Both the position numbers and the translations under genes were made by a program. This document shows, in pieces, positions 8,521-17,332 of a stretch of 64,000 bases of DNA (the stretch's first letter is position 1; each line of letters opens with the position of its first letter). The DNA comes from Pseudomonas oryzihabitans (lineage in GTDB: Bacteria > Pseudomonadota > Gammaproteobacteria > Pseudomonadales > Pseudomonadaceae), in contig NZ_CP017024.1 in NCBI RefSeq assembly GCF_014522265.1, forward strand, positions 3,446,001 through 3,510,000, in the 5' to 3' direction. A model generated the notes under the pieces. That model made no database searches. It was not told the origin of the DNA and saw nothing but the letters and a program-made list of their open reading frames with translations.

Positions 8521-9363
8521 ATGACCGAACTGGGCCGTGGCGCCCTGCGCAAGATGGCCGTGACCCTGGCCGACCCCGTCAACTATGCCTTTCGCCTCGA
8601 TGAGCGCGAGGTGCCGGTCAATCCGCTGATCGGCCGTCGCGTGCGGCTCGAGTACCTGGGTGCCATCCATTGCACCCATTGCGGACGCAAGACCCGCAAG
8701 AGCTTCAGCCAGGGCTACTGCTATCCCTGCTTCACCGCCCTGGCCCAGTGCGACAGCTGCATCGTCAGCCCAGAGAAGTGCCACTACGAGCACGGCACCT
8801 GCCGCCAGCCGGAGTGGGGCGAGGCCCATTGCATGGTGCCCCACATCGTCTACCTGGCCAATTCCTCGGGCCTCAAGGTCGGCATCACCCGCGCCACCCA
8901 GCTGCCCACCCGCTGGATCGACCAGGGCGCCTACCAGGCGCTGCCGATCCTGAGGGTGGCCACCCGCCAGCAATCCGGTCTGGTGGAAGATGTGCTGCGC
9001 AGCCAGGTAGGCGATCGCACCAACTGGCGGGCCATGCTCAAGGGCGTGGCCGCGCCGGAAGACTTGGTCGCGGTGCGCGAGCGGATCTTCGATGCCTGCG
9101 CCCAGGGCCTGGACGATCTCCAGGGTCGCTTCGGCCTGCAGGCGATCCAGCCGGTGGTCGACATGGCGCCCATCGAGATCCATTATCCGGTCACGGTCTA
9201 TCCCACCAAGGTGGTCAGCCACGACCTGGAAAAGACCCCCGTGGTGGAAGGCACGCTGCTGGGCATCAAGGGTCAATACCTGATGTTCGACACCGGCGTG
9301 ATCAACATTCGCAAGTACACGGCCTATCAGCTGGCCGTGTCCGCCTCCGCAGCAGAGATGTAA
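8521..9363 (+). CDS. DUF2797 family protein with zinc-ribbon-like cysteines
   Basis: 280-residue protein of the DUF2797 family, function unknown. The N-terminal third is rich in Cys/His pairs (CTHCGRKTRKSFSQGYCYPC, then CDSC, CHYEHGTC), suggesting a metal-binding domain. A GIY-YIG-like segment follows, HIVYLANSSGLKVGITR, then TRWIDQGA. ATG 8521 is preceded by GTG 8518; either could be used. It ends 11 bases before pepN and may be co-transcribed with it. The GIY-YIG likeness suggests, but does not show, nuclease ancestry. Confidence 0.8.
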   Translation: MTELGRGALRKMAVTLADPVNYAFRLDEREVPVNPLIGRRVRLEYLGAIHCTHCGRKTRKSFSQGYCYPCFTALAQCDSCIVSPEKCHYEHGTCRQPEWGEAHCMVPHIVYLANSSGLKVGITRATQLPTRWIDQGAYQALPILRVATRQQSGLVEDVLRSQVGDRTNWRAMLKGVAAPEDLVAVRERIFDACAQGLDDLQGRFGLQAIQPVVDMAPIEIHYPVTVYPTKVVSHDLEKTPVVEGTLLGIKGQYLMFDTGVINIRKYTAYQLAVSASAAEM

Positions 9364-9374
9364 GGACGTAAGCC

Positions 9375-12014
9375 ATGCGCACCGACCAGCCCCAGACCAT
9401 CTACCTGAAGGACTACCAGGCGCCCGAGTACCTCATCGAGGAAACCCGCCTCCGCTTCGAGCTGCATGACGACCAGACCCTGGTGCATGCCGAGCTGCGC
9501 CTGCAGCGCAACCCGACGCGTGGCGCGGGCTTGCCGCCGCTGGTGTTGCACGGGGAGGAACTGGAACTGCTGGCGGTGGCGCTGGACGACCAGACCCTGG
9601 CGGCTGGCGACTACCAGGTCGAGGCGGGCAGCCTGACCCTGCAGCCGCAGGGCGAGGCCTTCGCGCTCAAGACCTCGGTACGCATCCATCCGGAAAGCAA
9701 TACCGCCCTCGAAGGACTGTACGTCTCCGGCACCATGTTCTGCACCCAGTGCGAGGCCGAGGGCTTCCGCAAGATCACCTACTACCTGGACCGGCCGGAC
9801 GTGATGAGCGTCTTCACCACCACGGTGGAGGCCGACAGGGGCAAGTACCCGATCCTGCTCTCCAACGGCAATCCCGTGGCCAGTGGCGATGCCGAGGGCG
9901 GACGTCACTGGGCCACCTGGGAAGATCCTTTCCCCAAGCCGGCCTATCTGTTCGCCCTGGTGGCCGGTGACCTCCGGTCCGTGGAAGACAGCTATCGCAC
10001 CGGCAGCGGTCGCGACGTGACCCTGCGCATCTACGTCGAACCGGAAAACATCGGCAAGCTGCAGCACGCCATGGACAGCCTGAAGAAGTCCATGCGCTGG
10101 GACGAGGAGGTCTACGGCCGCGAATACGATCTGGACATCTTCATGATCGTGGCGGTGAACGACTTCAATATGGGCGCCATGGAGAACAAGGGGCTCAACA
10201 TCTTCAACTCCAGCGCCGTGCTGGCCAGTCCGCGCACCGCCACCGACGCCGCTCACCAGCGCGTCGAGGCCATCGTCGCCCACGAGTACTTCCACAACTG
10301 GTCGGGCAACCGCGTGACCTGCCGCGACTGGTTCCAGCTGTCGCTCAAGGAAGGCTTCACCGTGTTCCGCGACGCCGGCTTCAGCTCCGACATGAATTCG
10401 CCCACGGTCAAGCGCATCGAGGACGTAGCCTTCCTGCGCACCAACCAGTTCGCCGAGGACGCCGGCCCCATGGCCCACCCGGTGCGCCCGGATCACTTCA
10501 TCGAGATCTCCAACTTCTACACCCTGACGGTGTACGAGAAGGGCGCCGAGGTGGTGCGGATGCTGCACACCCTGCTGGGGCCGGAGGGCTTCCGCAAGGG
10601 CACCGATCTCTACTTCGAGCGCCACGATGGCCAGGCCGTGACTTGCGACGACTTCATCAGGGCCCTGGAAGACGCCAACGGCGCCGATTTCAGCCAGTTC
10701 AAGCGCTGGTACAGCCAGTCCGGCACGCCACGCCTGGCGGTCAGCGAGCAGTACGATGCGGCGGCCAGGACCTATCGGCTGACCTTCCGCCAGAGCTGCC
10801 CGCCCACCCCGGGTCAGCCGACCAAGGAACCCTTCGTCATCCCGGTCCAGCTGGGGCTGCTGGACGGCCAGGGCCGCGACCTGCCGCTGCGCCTGGAAGG
10901 CGAGAGCGCGGCCCAGGGCAGCGACCGGGTGCTGTCGGTCACCCAGGCCGAGCAGACCTTCACCTTCGTCGACGTACCCGAGCAACCGCTGCCTTCGCTG
11001 CTGCGGGGCTTCTCCGCCCCGGTCAAGCTCAGCTTCCCCTACAGTCGCGAGCAGCTGACCTTCCTCATGCAGCACGACAGCGACGGCTTCAACCGCTGGG
11101 ACGCCGGCCAGCAGCTGGCCGTGCAGGTGCTGCAGGGCATGATCGCTGGCGAGCCGCTGGACACCCGACTTGTGGAGGCCCTGCGTAGCGTGGCCGCGGA
11201 TGATTCCCTCGATCCGGCCATGGTCGCCGAGATGCTGTCGCTGCCGTCCGAGGCCTATCTGGTGGAGCTGGCCGAGCAGGCCGATCCGGGTGCCATCCAT
11301 GGTGCTCGTCGCCAGGCGCGCCGGGCCATCGCCGAGTCCCTGCGCGACGTGCTCTGGCAGCGTTACCGCAGTGCCCGTGAAGCCTCGCGCGCCACGCCCT
11401 ACCAGGCCAGCGCCGACCATATCGCCCGCCGCAGCCTGCAGAACGCCGCCCTCGGCTACCTGATGCTGCTGGAAGAGCCGGAGGCGCGCGATGCCGCCCT
11501 GGAGCAATTCGAGCACGCCGACAACATGACCGAGCGCCTGGCCGCACTGAGCGCCCTGGTCAATTCCGGCTTCGAGCAGGAAAAGGCCGAGGTGCTGGCG
11601 CGCTTCTTCGAGGAATTCAAGGCCGATCCGCTGGTGATGGACACCTGGCTCAGCGTCCAGGCCTCCAGTCCCTTGCCGGGCGGCCTGGCGCGCGTCCAGG
11701 CACTCATGCAGAACCCGGTCTTCATCCTGAAGAACCCCAACAAGGTGCGGGCGCTGATCGGTGCCTTCGCCAACGCCAACCTGGTCAACTTCCACGCCGA
11801 GGACGGCAGCGGCTATCGCTTCCTGGCCGACCAGATCATCACCCTCAACCGCCTCAATCCGCAGATCGCCTCGCGCCTGCTCACGCCCCTGACCCGCTGG
11901 AAGAAGTACGGTCCCGCGCGCCAGGCCCTCATGCGTGCCGAGCTGGAGCGGATTCTGGCCAGCGGCGAGCTGTCCAGCGACGTCTACGAGGTGGTGAGCA
12001 AGAGCCTGGCGTAG
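9375..12014 (+). CDS. pepN: Aminopeptidase N (M1 family)
   Basis: Zinc metallo-aminopeptidase that removes N-terminal residues from peptides in the cytosol. 879 residues, the normal size for bacterial PepN. The exopeptidase motif GAMENKGLNIFN lies near residue 265; the zinc site HEYFHNW starts at residue 303, with the third ligand in SLKEGFTVFRD about 18 residues on. The C-terminal half is the helical domain typical of the E. coli-type enzyme. Followed by a dispersed repeat and a strong terminator at 12072, so the transcript ends here. Confidence 0.97.
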   Translation: MRTDQPQTIYLKDYQAPEYLIEETRLRFELHDDQTLVHAELRLQRNPTRGAGLPPLVLHGEELELLAVALDDQTLAAGDYQVEAGSLTLQPQGEAFALKTSVRIHPESNTALEGLYVSGTMFCTQCEAEGFRKITYYLDRPDVMSVFTTTVEADRGKYPILLSNGNPVASGDAEGGRHWATWEDPFPKPAYLFALVAGDLRSVEDSYRTGSGRDVTLRIYVEPENIGKLQHAMDSLKKSMRWDEEVYGREYDLDIFMIVAVNDFNMGAMENKGLNIFNSSAVLASPRTATDAAHQRVEAIVAHEYFHNWSGNRVTCRDWFQLSLKEGFTVFRDAGFSSDMNSPTVKRIEDVAFLRTNQFAEDAGPMAHPVRPDHFIEISNFYTLTVYEKGAEVVRMLHTLLGPEGFRKGTDLYFERHDGQAVTCDDFIRALEDANGADFSQFKRWYSQSGTPRLAVSEQYDAAARTYRLTFRQSCPPTPGQPTKEPFVIPVQLGLLDGQGRDLPLRLEGESAAQGSDRVLSVTQAEQTFTFVDVPEQPLPSLLRGFSAPVKLSFPYSREQLTFLMQHDSDGFNRWDAGQQLAVQVLQGMIAGEPLDTRLVEALRSVAADDSLDPAMVAEMLSLPSEAYLVELAEQADPGAIHGARRQARRAIAESLRDVLWQRYRSAREASRATPYQASADHIARRSLQNAALGYLMLLEEPEARDAALEQFEHADNMTERLAALSALVNSGFEQEKAEVLARFFEEFKADPLVMDTWLSVQASSPLPGGLARVQALMQNPVFILKNPNKVRALIGAFANANLVNFHAEDGSGYRFLADQIITLNRLNPQIASRLLTPLTRWKKYGPARQALMRAELERILASGELSSDVYEVVSKSLA

Positions 12015-12024
12015 GGCCATCCAC

Positions 12025-12055
12025 AGGTTGGGTTGAGCTCCGCGAAGCCCGACCT
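12025..12055. repeat. Short dispersed repeat, second copy
   Basis: AGGTTGGGTTGAGC at 12025-12038 and GCGAAGCCCGACCT at 12042-12055 form an imperfect hairpin. It matches the copy at 8015-8042 at most positions. Confidence 0.6.
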
Positions 12056-12071
12056 CGCCCGCCTCTGCAAA

Positions 12072-12099
12072 GCCTGACGCCCAGCGTCAGGCTTTTTTT
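12072..12099 (+). terminator. Rho-independent terminator after pepN
   Basis: Perfect 9-base stem GCCTGACGC (12072-12080) and GCGTCAGGC (12084-12092) with a CCA loop, followed by seven T. Confidence 0.95.
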
Positions 12100-12220
12100 C
12101 GCCCAGCTTTTCTCCGCAGCCAAGGCTTCTGGCTCAGCCCGCGGACCGGCAGCGCATGCCCGTGCCCGGCAACTCGTCTCCGCTCTGGCGCCGCTGGGCT
12201 GATAGAAATGCTTTAGGCTG

Positions 12221-12243
12221 GCAGCTGTATTCAAATCAGCTGC
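12221..12243. promoter_or_regulatory. Inverted repeat upstream of the membrane/coiled-coil gene
   Basis: GCAGCTG (12221-12227) and CAGCTGC (12237-12243) flank an AT-rich TATTCAAAT spacer, about 90 bases upstream of the start at 12330. Operator-like; regulator unknown. The remaining gap from 12100 shows nothing else I can name. Confidence 0.35.
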
Positions 12244-12329
12244 AGAACGAGGCACCGCCGCCGACAGGGTGGGCAGGGTGTTTCGAACGGCACCCAGGCC
12301 CTAATCACCGGAAGAGAGCGGAGCGGCAG

Positions 12330-12938
12330 ATGAGTCATGCACAGCTGATGGATTGGGGATTCGTCCTGATAACCCTGTGCAACATCCTGCTGATCGCCCT
12401 GGTGGTGTTTCTCCTGTGGCAGCGCTATGTCGCCAGCGACGCGTCGGCCAAGGCCGAGGGTGCCAGCGAGGAGCAGCCGTTGCCGGTTCCCGAAGTGCTC
12501 GAGAGCCCGCCTGCCGATACCCCGCCGCCGCCGCTCCCCGCCAGCAGCGGCCCGGCGGTGAACCGTAACGTCGATCTCTTCGACGAGGGCCCGGAAGAGG
12601 TGTACGACGCCAACTATCCCGAGTGGAAGAAGAGCGACGACCCCTACGTCGAGGAATTGCTGTCGCACCGCGAAGCCCTGGAGCTCAAGGTGGACAACAT
12701 GGTCATGCGGCTGACCCGGGCGCACAAGGTGGTGACCGGCCTGCGCGCGCAGAATCGCGAACTGCGCGCTTCGGAGGCCCACGCCCAGCGCCTGCAGGAA
12801 GAGCTGACTCGCACCCAGACCAGCCTTGCCCAGCTGCGCCAGGAGCGTGACGCCCTGCTGGCCGAGCTACAGCCCGGTCGCAAGGCGGACTCGGCGTCCC
12901 GGCATCCGACCGACACGGGCGCGCCTTCCTCGTCCTGA
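12330..12938 (+). CDS. Membrane-anchored coiled-coil protein (paralogue of 16487-17332)
   Basis: 202 residues from ATG 12330 (GGAG at 12320-12323). One N-terminal membrane span, WGFVLITLCNILLIALVVFL, then LWQRY, a Pro/Ala-rich linker (about 40-80), the block NYPEWKKSDDPYVEELLSHR and a long C-terminal coiled coil (HKVVTGLRAQNRELRASEA onward). Probably N-in, in the inner membrane. The same architecture and motifs recur in the gene at 16487, and the two bracket LemA, an M48 protease and a REC protein. I do not recognise a named family. The frame extends upstream to 12156, but that part has no ribosome site and lacks homology to the paralogue. Confidence 0.8.
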   Translation: MSHAQLMDWGFVLITLCNILLIALVVFLLWQRYVASDASAKAEGASEEQPLPVPEVLESPPADTPPPPLPASSGPAVNRNVDLFDEGPEEVYDANYPEWKKSDDPYVEELLSHREALELKVDNMVMRLTRAHKVVTGLRAQNRELRASEAHAQRLQEELTRTQTSLAQLRQERDALLAELQPGRKADSASRHPTDTGAPSSS

Positions 12939-13061
12939 ACGGTGGTGTGCGGCGCCTGATTCGCCAGCCATCCCCTCAACCGTCGCATCCGTCGCGCTGC
13001 GCAACCGTTGGCGTGGCGTGCCCCTAGACTGGGGCTTCTCAGCACCTTCAAGGACGATTCT

Positions 13062-13649
13062 ATGAAACTGCTGCTCCTGCTGGCTGCCCTGGTCGCCCTC
13101 GGCCTGTTCGCGATCAGCCTCTACAACGCCCTGATCACGGCGCGCAACGCCTATCGCAACGCCTTCGCCCAGATCGATGTTCAGCTCAATCGCCGATACG
13201 ACCTCATCCCCAATCTGGTGGAAGCGGTGAAGGGCTATCTGCAGCACGAGCGCGAGACACTGCAGGCGGTGATGGCGGCGCGGCAGCAGGCGCAATCCGG
13301 TCTGCACCAGGCCAAGACCCGACCGGAGGATCCCGTCGCGCGGGCCGCCTTGGAGCAGGGCGAGCAGCGCCTCGGCAGCGCCCTCGGACGGCTGTTCGCC
13401 GTCAGCGAAGCCTATCCTGAGCTCAAGGCCAACGAGACAGTCCTGCAGCTGATGGAAGAGCTGAGCTCCACGGAGAATCGCCTGGCCTATGCGCGCCAGG
13501 CCCATAACGACGCGGTGATGGACTACAACAATCGCTGCGAGACCTTTCCCGGCTCGCTGGTCGCCAGGCGCTTCGGCTTCCGCCTGGCGCAGCCGCTGGC
13601 CCTGCCGGACGCAGACGCGCGTCAGGCACCGCGGATCAGCCTGAGCTGA
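13062..13649 (+). CDS. lemA: LemA family protein
   Basis: 195-residue inner-membrane protein: N-terminal span LLLLLAALVALGLFAISLY, then the family signature NRRYDLIPNLVEAVKGYLQH (about residues 43-62), a helical bundle, and ENRLAYARQAHNDAVMDYNN near the C-terminus. LemA proteins are membrane-anchored helical bundles of uncertain function, often encoded beside M48 peptidases, as here (4-base gap to the next gene). ATG 13062 is preceded by AAGGAC; the longer frame to 13008 lacks a site. Confidence 0.92.
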   Translation: MKLLLLLAALVALGLFAISLYNALITARNAYRNAFAQIDVQLNRRYDLIPNLVEAVKGYLQHERETLQAVMAARQQAQSGLHQAKTRPEDPVARAALEQGEQRLGSALGRLFAVSEAYPELKANETVLQLMEELSSTENRLAYARQAHNDAVMDYNNRCETFPGSLVARRFGFRLAQPLALPDADARQAPRISLS

Positions 13650-13653
13650 GCGC

Positions 13654-15512
13654 GTGCGTTTCCTCGAGGACCAGGCCGCGGCGCGCCGGCGCACCCGGCT
13701 TTGTCTCGTCTTGCTGGCCCTGGTGGTGCTGGTCATGGCGCTGGCCAGCGCCGGCCTGGCCCTGGTGTTCCTGCCGCGGAAGGTGATCGACTATCTGGGC
13801 GGGCGCGAGGCGACGCTGGTGAAGACCGGCCTGACGTTCACCGGCGTCATCGCCGCGGCCTCCTGCTGGAAGGTCCGGCAACTCGCCCGCCTGGGTGGAC
13901 AGGCCGTGGTCAGGCGGCTGGGCGCGCTGCCCCTGGACGATCAGGCCGACCCCACGACGCGCCAGTTGCACAACGTGGTGGCAGAGATGGCCCTGGCCGC
14001 CGGCATCCCGGTGCCGCGCCTCTACCTGCTGCCGGACGAACCGGCCATCAATGCCTTCATCAGCGGCTACGGACCGGCCGATGCGACCCTGTGCCTGACT
14101 CGCGGCGCCCTTCACCAGCTGACCCGCGATGAATTGCAGGGGGTGGTCGCCCACGAATTCAGTCATCTGCTCAATGGCGACATGCGCCTGAATCTGCGTC
14201 TGCTGGGCTGGCTGCATGGCATCAGCCTGATCGCCGACCTGGGGCGGGAACTGTTCTTCGATCGCAGCTCGACCACCGGCCGGGGCAGTGGCAGCCCCTG
14301 CTGGGCGGGTTGCTGGGCACCCTGCTGCTGGTGATCGGCGGCTGCGGACTGTTCTTCGCCAATCTGATCCAGGCCGCGGCGGCGCGCTCGCGCGAGCGCC
14401 TGGCGGATGCCTCCGCCGTGCAGTTCACCCGCCAGCCCCAGGGACTGGCCAATGCCCTGAAGAAGATCGCCGCCCATCCGCTGCAGGGGCGGCTCTATCA
14501 CCGCCGGGCACGTAGCGTCGCCCACATGGTGCTGGGCGATTCGGGCGCCTCTTGGTTCGCCACCCATCCCCCGGTGCTGGAGCGTATCCAGCAGCTGGAA
14601 CCGGACTTTGACGAGTGGCAGCTCGAGCGACTCCGGGCCGAGGCCCTGCTGCCCATGGGCGTTGCCCATGTCGCGGGCAATCCGGCATTCGCTGCGCCGC
14701 CGCCGGTGTCCGCCGCGCCCCCGCTCGCGGCGGTAGCTACCCCCGCGCCCTGGCGGGACATTCCCGAGACCCTGCAGGCTTTCGTGCGGCAACCCCGGCA
14801 GGCGGCGGAGCTGCTGCTGGCGCTGGCCGCCAGCCCGTCGGTAGCCGACGGCGGGGCAGGGCAGCGCTGGGCCGACAGCCTGCATCCGTCGCTGCGCCTG
14901 CCGGTTGCCCAGCTGACCTTTCCGGCCATCCGCCAACTGCCGCGGCCGGTCCTACGCCAGCTGCTCGTCGACCTCAAGACAGGCTTCGCCGCTACGCCTG
15001 AGCTGGATCTCTCACGCTACTGTCTGGCGCGCATCATCCAGCGCCAGCTGATCGGTAGTCTGGCGCCCGGGCGTCAGCGACTGTCGGGGCGGAGAACGCT
15101 GGCCCAGGCCCGGGTCGCGGTGCTCACCCTCTATGCGGTGGCCGCCGAACAGAATCACCGGGACGTCCAGGCCGCTCGGCGGGCCTTTCTGCTGGCCGTC
15201 GCCAGCACCTTTCCCGGCCTGCATTGTGCCTATGAGCCCCCGCACCCCTGGCGTCCGGCGCTGGACGGCGCCCTGGCGCGACTTGGCCTGCTGAGCATGG
15301 CGGCGCGCACCCTGGTGCTGGAGGGCCTGCTGTGCCTGGTCAAGGCGGACGAGCGCGTCCAAACCTCCGAGCTAGAGCTGCTAAGGTTATATTGTACGGT
15401 CCTCGAATTGCCGTATCCTGCGTTGGACGAATACCTTTCAGTTACCGATGACAAACTGTCGCAAAAAGGTCGCCGTTCAGCTGATACTGGCCATGTGATA
15501 TCTGATGTGTGA
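13654..15512 (+). pseudogene. M48 family membrane metalloprotease with C-terminal helical domain, frameshifted
   Basis: HtpX-like zinc protease. The first frame (GTG 13654 to stop 14334) holds two membrane spans (LCLVLLALVVLVMALASAGL and the VKTGLTFTGVIAAA region) and the zinc site VVAHEFSHLLNGD (H167, H171). The second frame (read from about 14283 to 15512) holds another span (LGTLLLVIGGCGLFFANLI), the third ligand in RERLADASAVQF, and a C-terminal region with LVLEGLLCLVKADERVQTSE resembling TerB-like helices. The frames join if one G is added to GGGG at 14282-14285, giving TGRGQWQPLLGG. As written the catalytic site is split between two fragments. Either a homopolymer error or a true inactivation; see findings. 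Confidence 0.8.
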
Positions 15513-15580
15513 TCCATACTGGCGCCCGAGGCGAGTCATCGCCGAGGGATAACGCGGCGTTCATAATTCAGGGATGGAAC

Positions 15581-16483
15581 ATGAAGTTCCTCGTGGTAGA
15601 CGACAGTCGAGCGGTCCAGACCATCATCAAGCGGATTCTGGCGAATACCGGCTACAGGGATATCGAATTGCGCGTGGCGTCCACCGGCGAGGAAGCCGTG
15701 GCGCTGCTGGAGAGCTGGACCCCCAACCTGGTGCTCACCGACTGGCACATGCCCGGGATGACCGGTCTGGAATTGCTCCAGGCGATCCGCCAGCGGGTGG
15801 GCGCCGATATCCATGTGGGCTTTGTCACCACCGAGTCCTCGGCGCGCAACATCGAGGCGGCCTACCGCAACGGCGCGGCCTTCGTCGTGACCAAGCCCTT
15901 CGTCCAGGAGACCCTGCAGCAGGCGGTGCTCACCGTGCTGCAGGACGGCGCCAGTGCCGAACAGGCCATCGAATCCTCCGGTCGCGAGAGCCTGCCGATC
16001 CCGACCCGCTTCAATCCCGATCCACAGCGTATTCGCCAGTTGCTCGGTCTGTCCTCCATCGTCTGCCAGATCGAGCCCATGGCGCCGATCCCGGTCGATC
16101 GTCTGGCCTTGCCCTATGTCATCGGCATCTATGGCCATCCGCAGAGCAAGGCGCTGGAGGCCGTCTGCCTGCTGGACCTCAATGCGGCCTGCATTCTCGG
16201 TGGCGCTCTGGCCGGGCTCTCGCCCGCCGCCATCCATGCGGCCATCGCCAGTGCGACCCTGAGCCGCGAGATCTACGAGAACGCCACCGCCTTCCTCGCC
16301 GACCTCAGCGGCATGATCTCCACCGGCAAGGGCGGGGCGCCGCTGGTGCTGAGCACCAGTCACCTGGTGCAGAAGCCCTTCGAAAAGCTCTACAGCCTCT
16401 GGCGGCAGAACAATGGGCGCGCCGACTTCAGCCTGTCCTTTCCCGGGCTCGGCGACGGTTTCATCGCCTTCCTGTTGAGCTAG
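15581..16483 (+). CDS. Response regulator with C-terminal CheX-like domain
   Basis: 300 residues. An N-terminal receiver domain (residues 1-115) has the acidic pocket D7/D8, phosphoacceptor D54 in VLTDWHMPGMTG, T84 and K105. The C-terminal part (about 150-300) resembles the CheX/CheC-like phosphatase fold (YVIGIYGHPQSKALEAVCLL, LSREIYENATAFLADLSGMI). No DNA-binding domain, so output is probably by protein contact or phosphate removal. ATG 15581 follows GGGATGG; the frame upstream is not needed. Only 3 bases separate it from the next coiled-coil gene, implying coupling. Function of the pair is unknown. Confidence 0.82.
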   Translation: MKFLVVDDSRAVQTIIKRILANTGYRDIELRVASTGEEAVALLESWTPNLVLTDWHMPGMTGLELLQAIRQRVGADIHVGFVTTESSARNIEAAYRNGAAFVVTKPFVQETLQQAVLTVLQDGASAEQAIESSGRESLPIPTRFNPDPQRIRQLLGLSSIVCQIEPMAPIPVDRLALPYVIGIYGHPQSKALEAVCLLDLNAACILGGALAGLSPAAIHAAIASATLSREIYENATAFLADLSGMISTGKGGAPLVLSTSHLVQKPFEKLYSLWRQNNGRADFSLSFPGLGDGFIAFLLS

Positions 16484-16486
16484 GGA

Positions 16487-17332
16487 ATGAACGACTCGCG
16501 CTTCGTCGAATGGGGTTTCCTGCTGGTCACCCTGTCCAACGTGCTGCTCATCGCCCTGGTCCTGACGCTGCTCTGGCAGCGGCTCTTTCCGCGCCCTGAA
16601 GCGGCTGGCGAGAAAAGCGAGACTCCCGAGCCCGGTGAGCCGCAGTCGCTCACCAGCCAGGCCGAGACCGCGGCCGGCCTGATCGACGCGGCGCGGCAGG
16701 CGGATGTCGAGCCCCTGGGTCAGGCCATGAGCGACAGCCTGGACCTGGTGGGCCGTCTCGACGGGGTCGAGGGCGACGACTATCCGGACTGGAAAAAGAC
16801 CAACCAGCCCTATATCGACGACCTGCTGGCCCACCGCGAGAATCTCGAATTCAAGCTGGACGATCTCAAGTCCAAACTGGACCGGGCGCACAAGTTAATC
16901 ACCAATCTGCACGTGCAGAATCGCGAGATGCGCGGCGCCGAGGCGAAGCTGCAGCGCCTGAGTCTCGAGCATGACCGGGTCCAGGGCACCCTGCTGGAAA
17001 TGCGTCGCGAGCGCGATCAGCTCAAGGCGACGGTCCAGCGACTCGGCGAAGACCTGCTGCGGCTGCGACAGCAGCCGACGACCCCGGCCGTTGCGGCCTC
17101 GCCGGAACTGGATGGGCACCTGCAGGAGGAGCTGGAGACCCTGCGCGAAAGCCTCGAAGCAGAACGGGCGAAGCTGTCGCGGACCCTGGTGGAAAAGGAA
17201 TTCATCGAGCAGGTGTTCATCGATACCGATGCCGTGACCGACAGCTACCAGGCCCTGCAGCACGAGCATGCCGCGCTGCAGGAGCAGTTGCAGGCGCTCC
17301 AGGCCCGCCTGGAGTCCGCTCAGTCGCGGTAG
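16487..17332 (+). CDS. Membrane-anchored coiled-coil protein (paralogue of 12330-12938)
   Basis: 281 residues. N-terminal span WGFLLVTLSNVLLIALVLTL, then LLWQRLF, a variable linker, the block DYPDWKKTNQPYIDDLLAHR (about residues 99-118), then HKLITNLHVQNREMRGAEAK and about 150 residues of coiled coil (EMRRERDQLKATVQRLGEDL, LEAERAKLSRTLVEKEF). Longer than its paralogue mainly by extra coiled coil. It starts 3 bases after the REC-CheX gene and overlaps the convergent serine hydrolase gene by 13 bases at the 3' ends. Function not known; a scaffold for the response regulator is a plausible guess. Confidence 0.82.
   Translation: MNDSRFVEWGFLLVTLSNVLLIALVLTLLWQRLFPRPEAAGEKSETPEPGEPQSLTSQAETAAGLIDAARQADVEPLGQAMSDSLDLVGRLDGVEGDDYPDWKKTNQPYIDDLLAHRENLEFKLDDLKSKLDRAHKLITNLHVQNREMRGAEAKLQRLSLEHDRVQGTLLEMRRERDQLKATVQRLGEDLLRLRQQPTTPAVAASPELDGHLQEELETLRESLEAERAKLSRTLVEKEFIEQVFIDTDAVTDSYQALQHEHAALQEQLQALQARLESAQSR

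Noticed and set aside
9327-12020. 897-codon open frame antisense to pepN
   Set aside because: Mirror of a strongly conserved gene in GC-rich DNA; the translation shows low-complexity Gln/Gly/Ala composition and no domain.
14282-14290. Programmed -1 ribosomal frameshifting as explanation for the M48 gene
   Set aside because: No X-XXY-YYZ slippery heptamer; the same GGGG defect appears in two unrelated genes, which favours sequence error.
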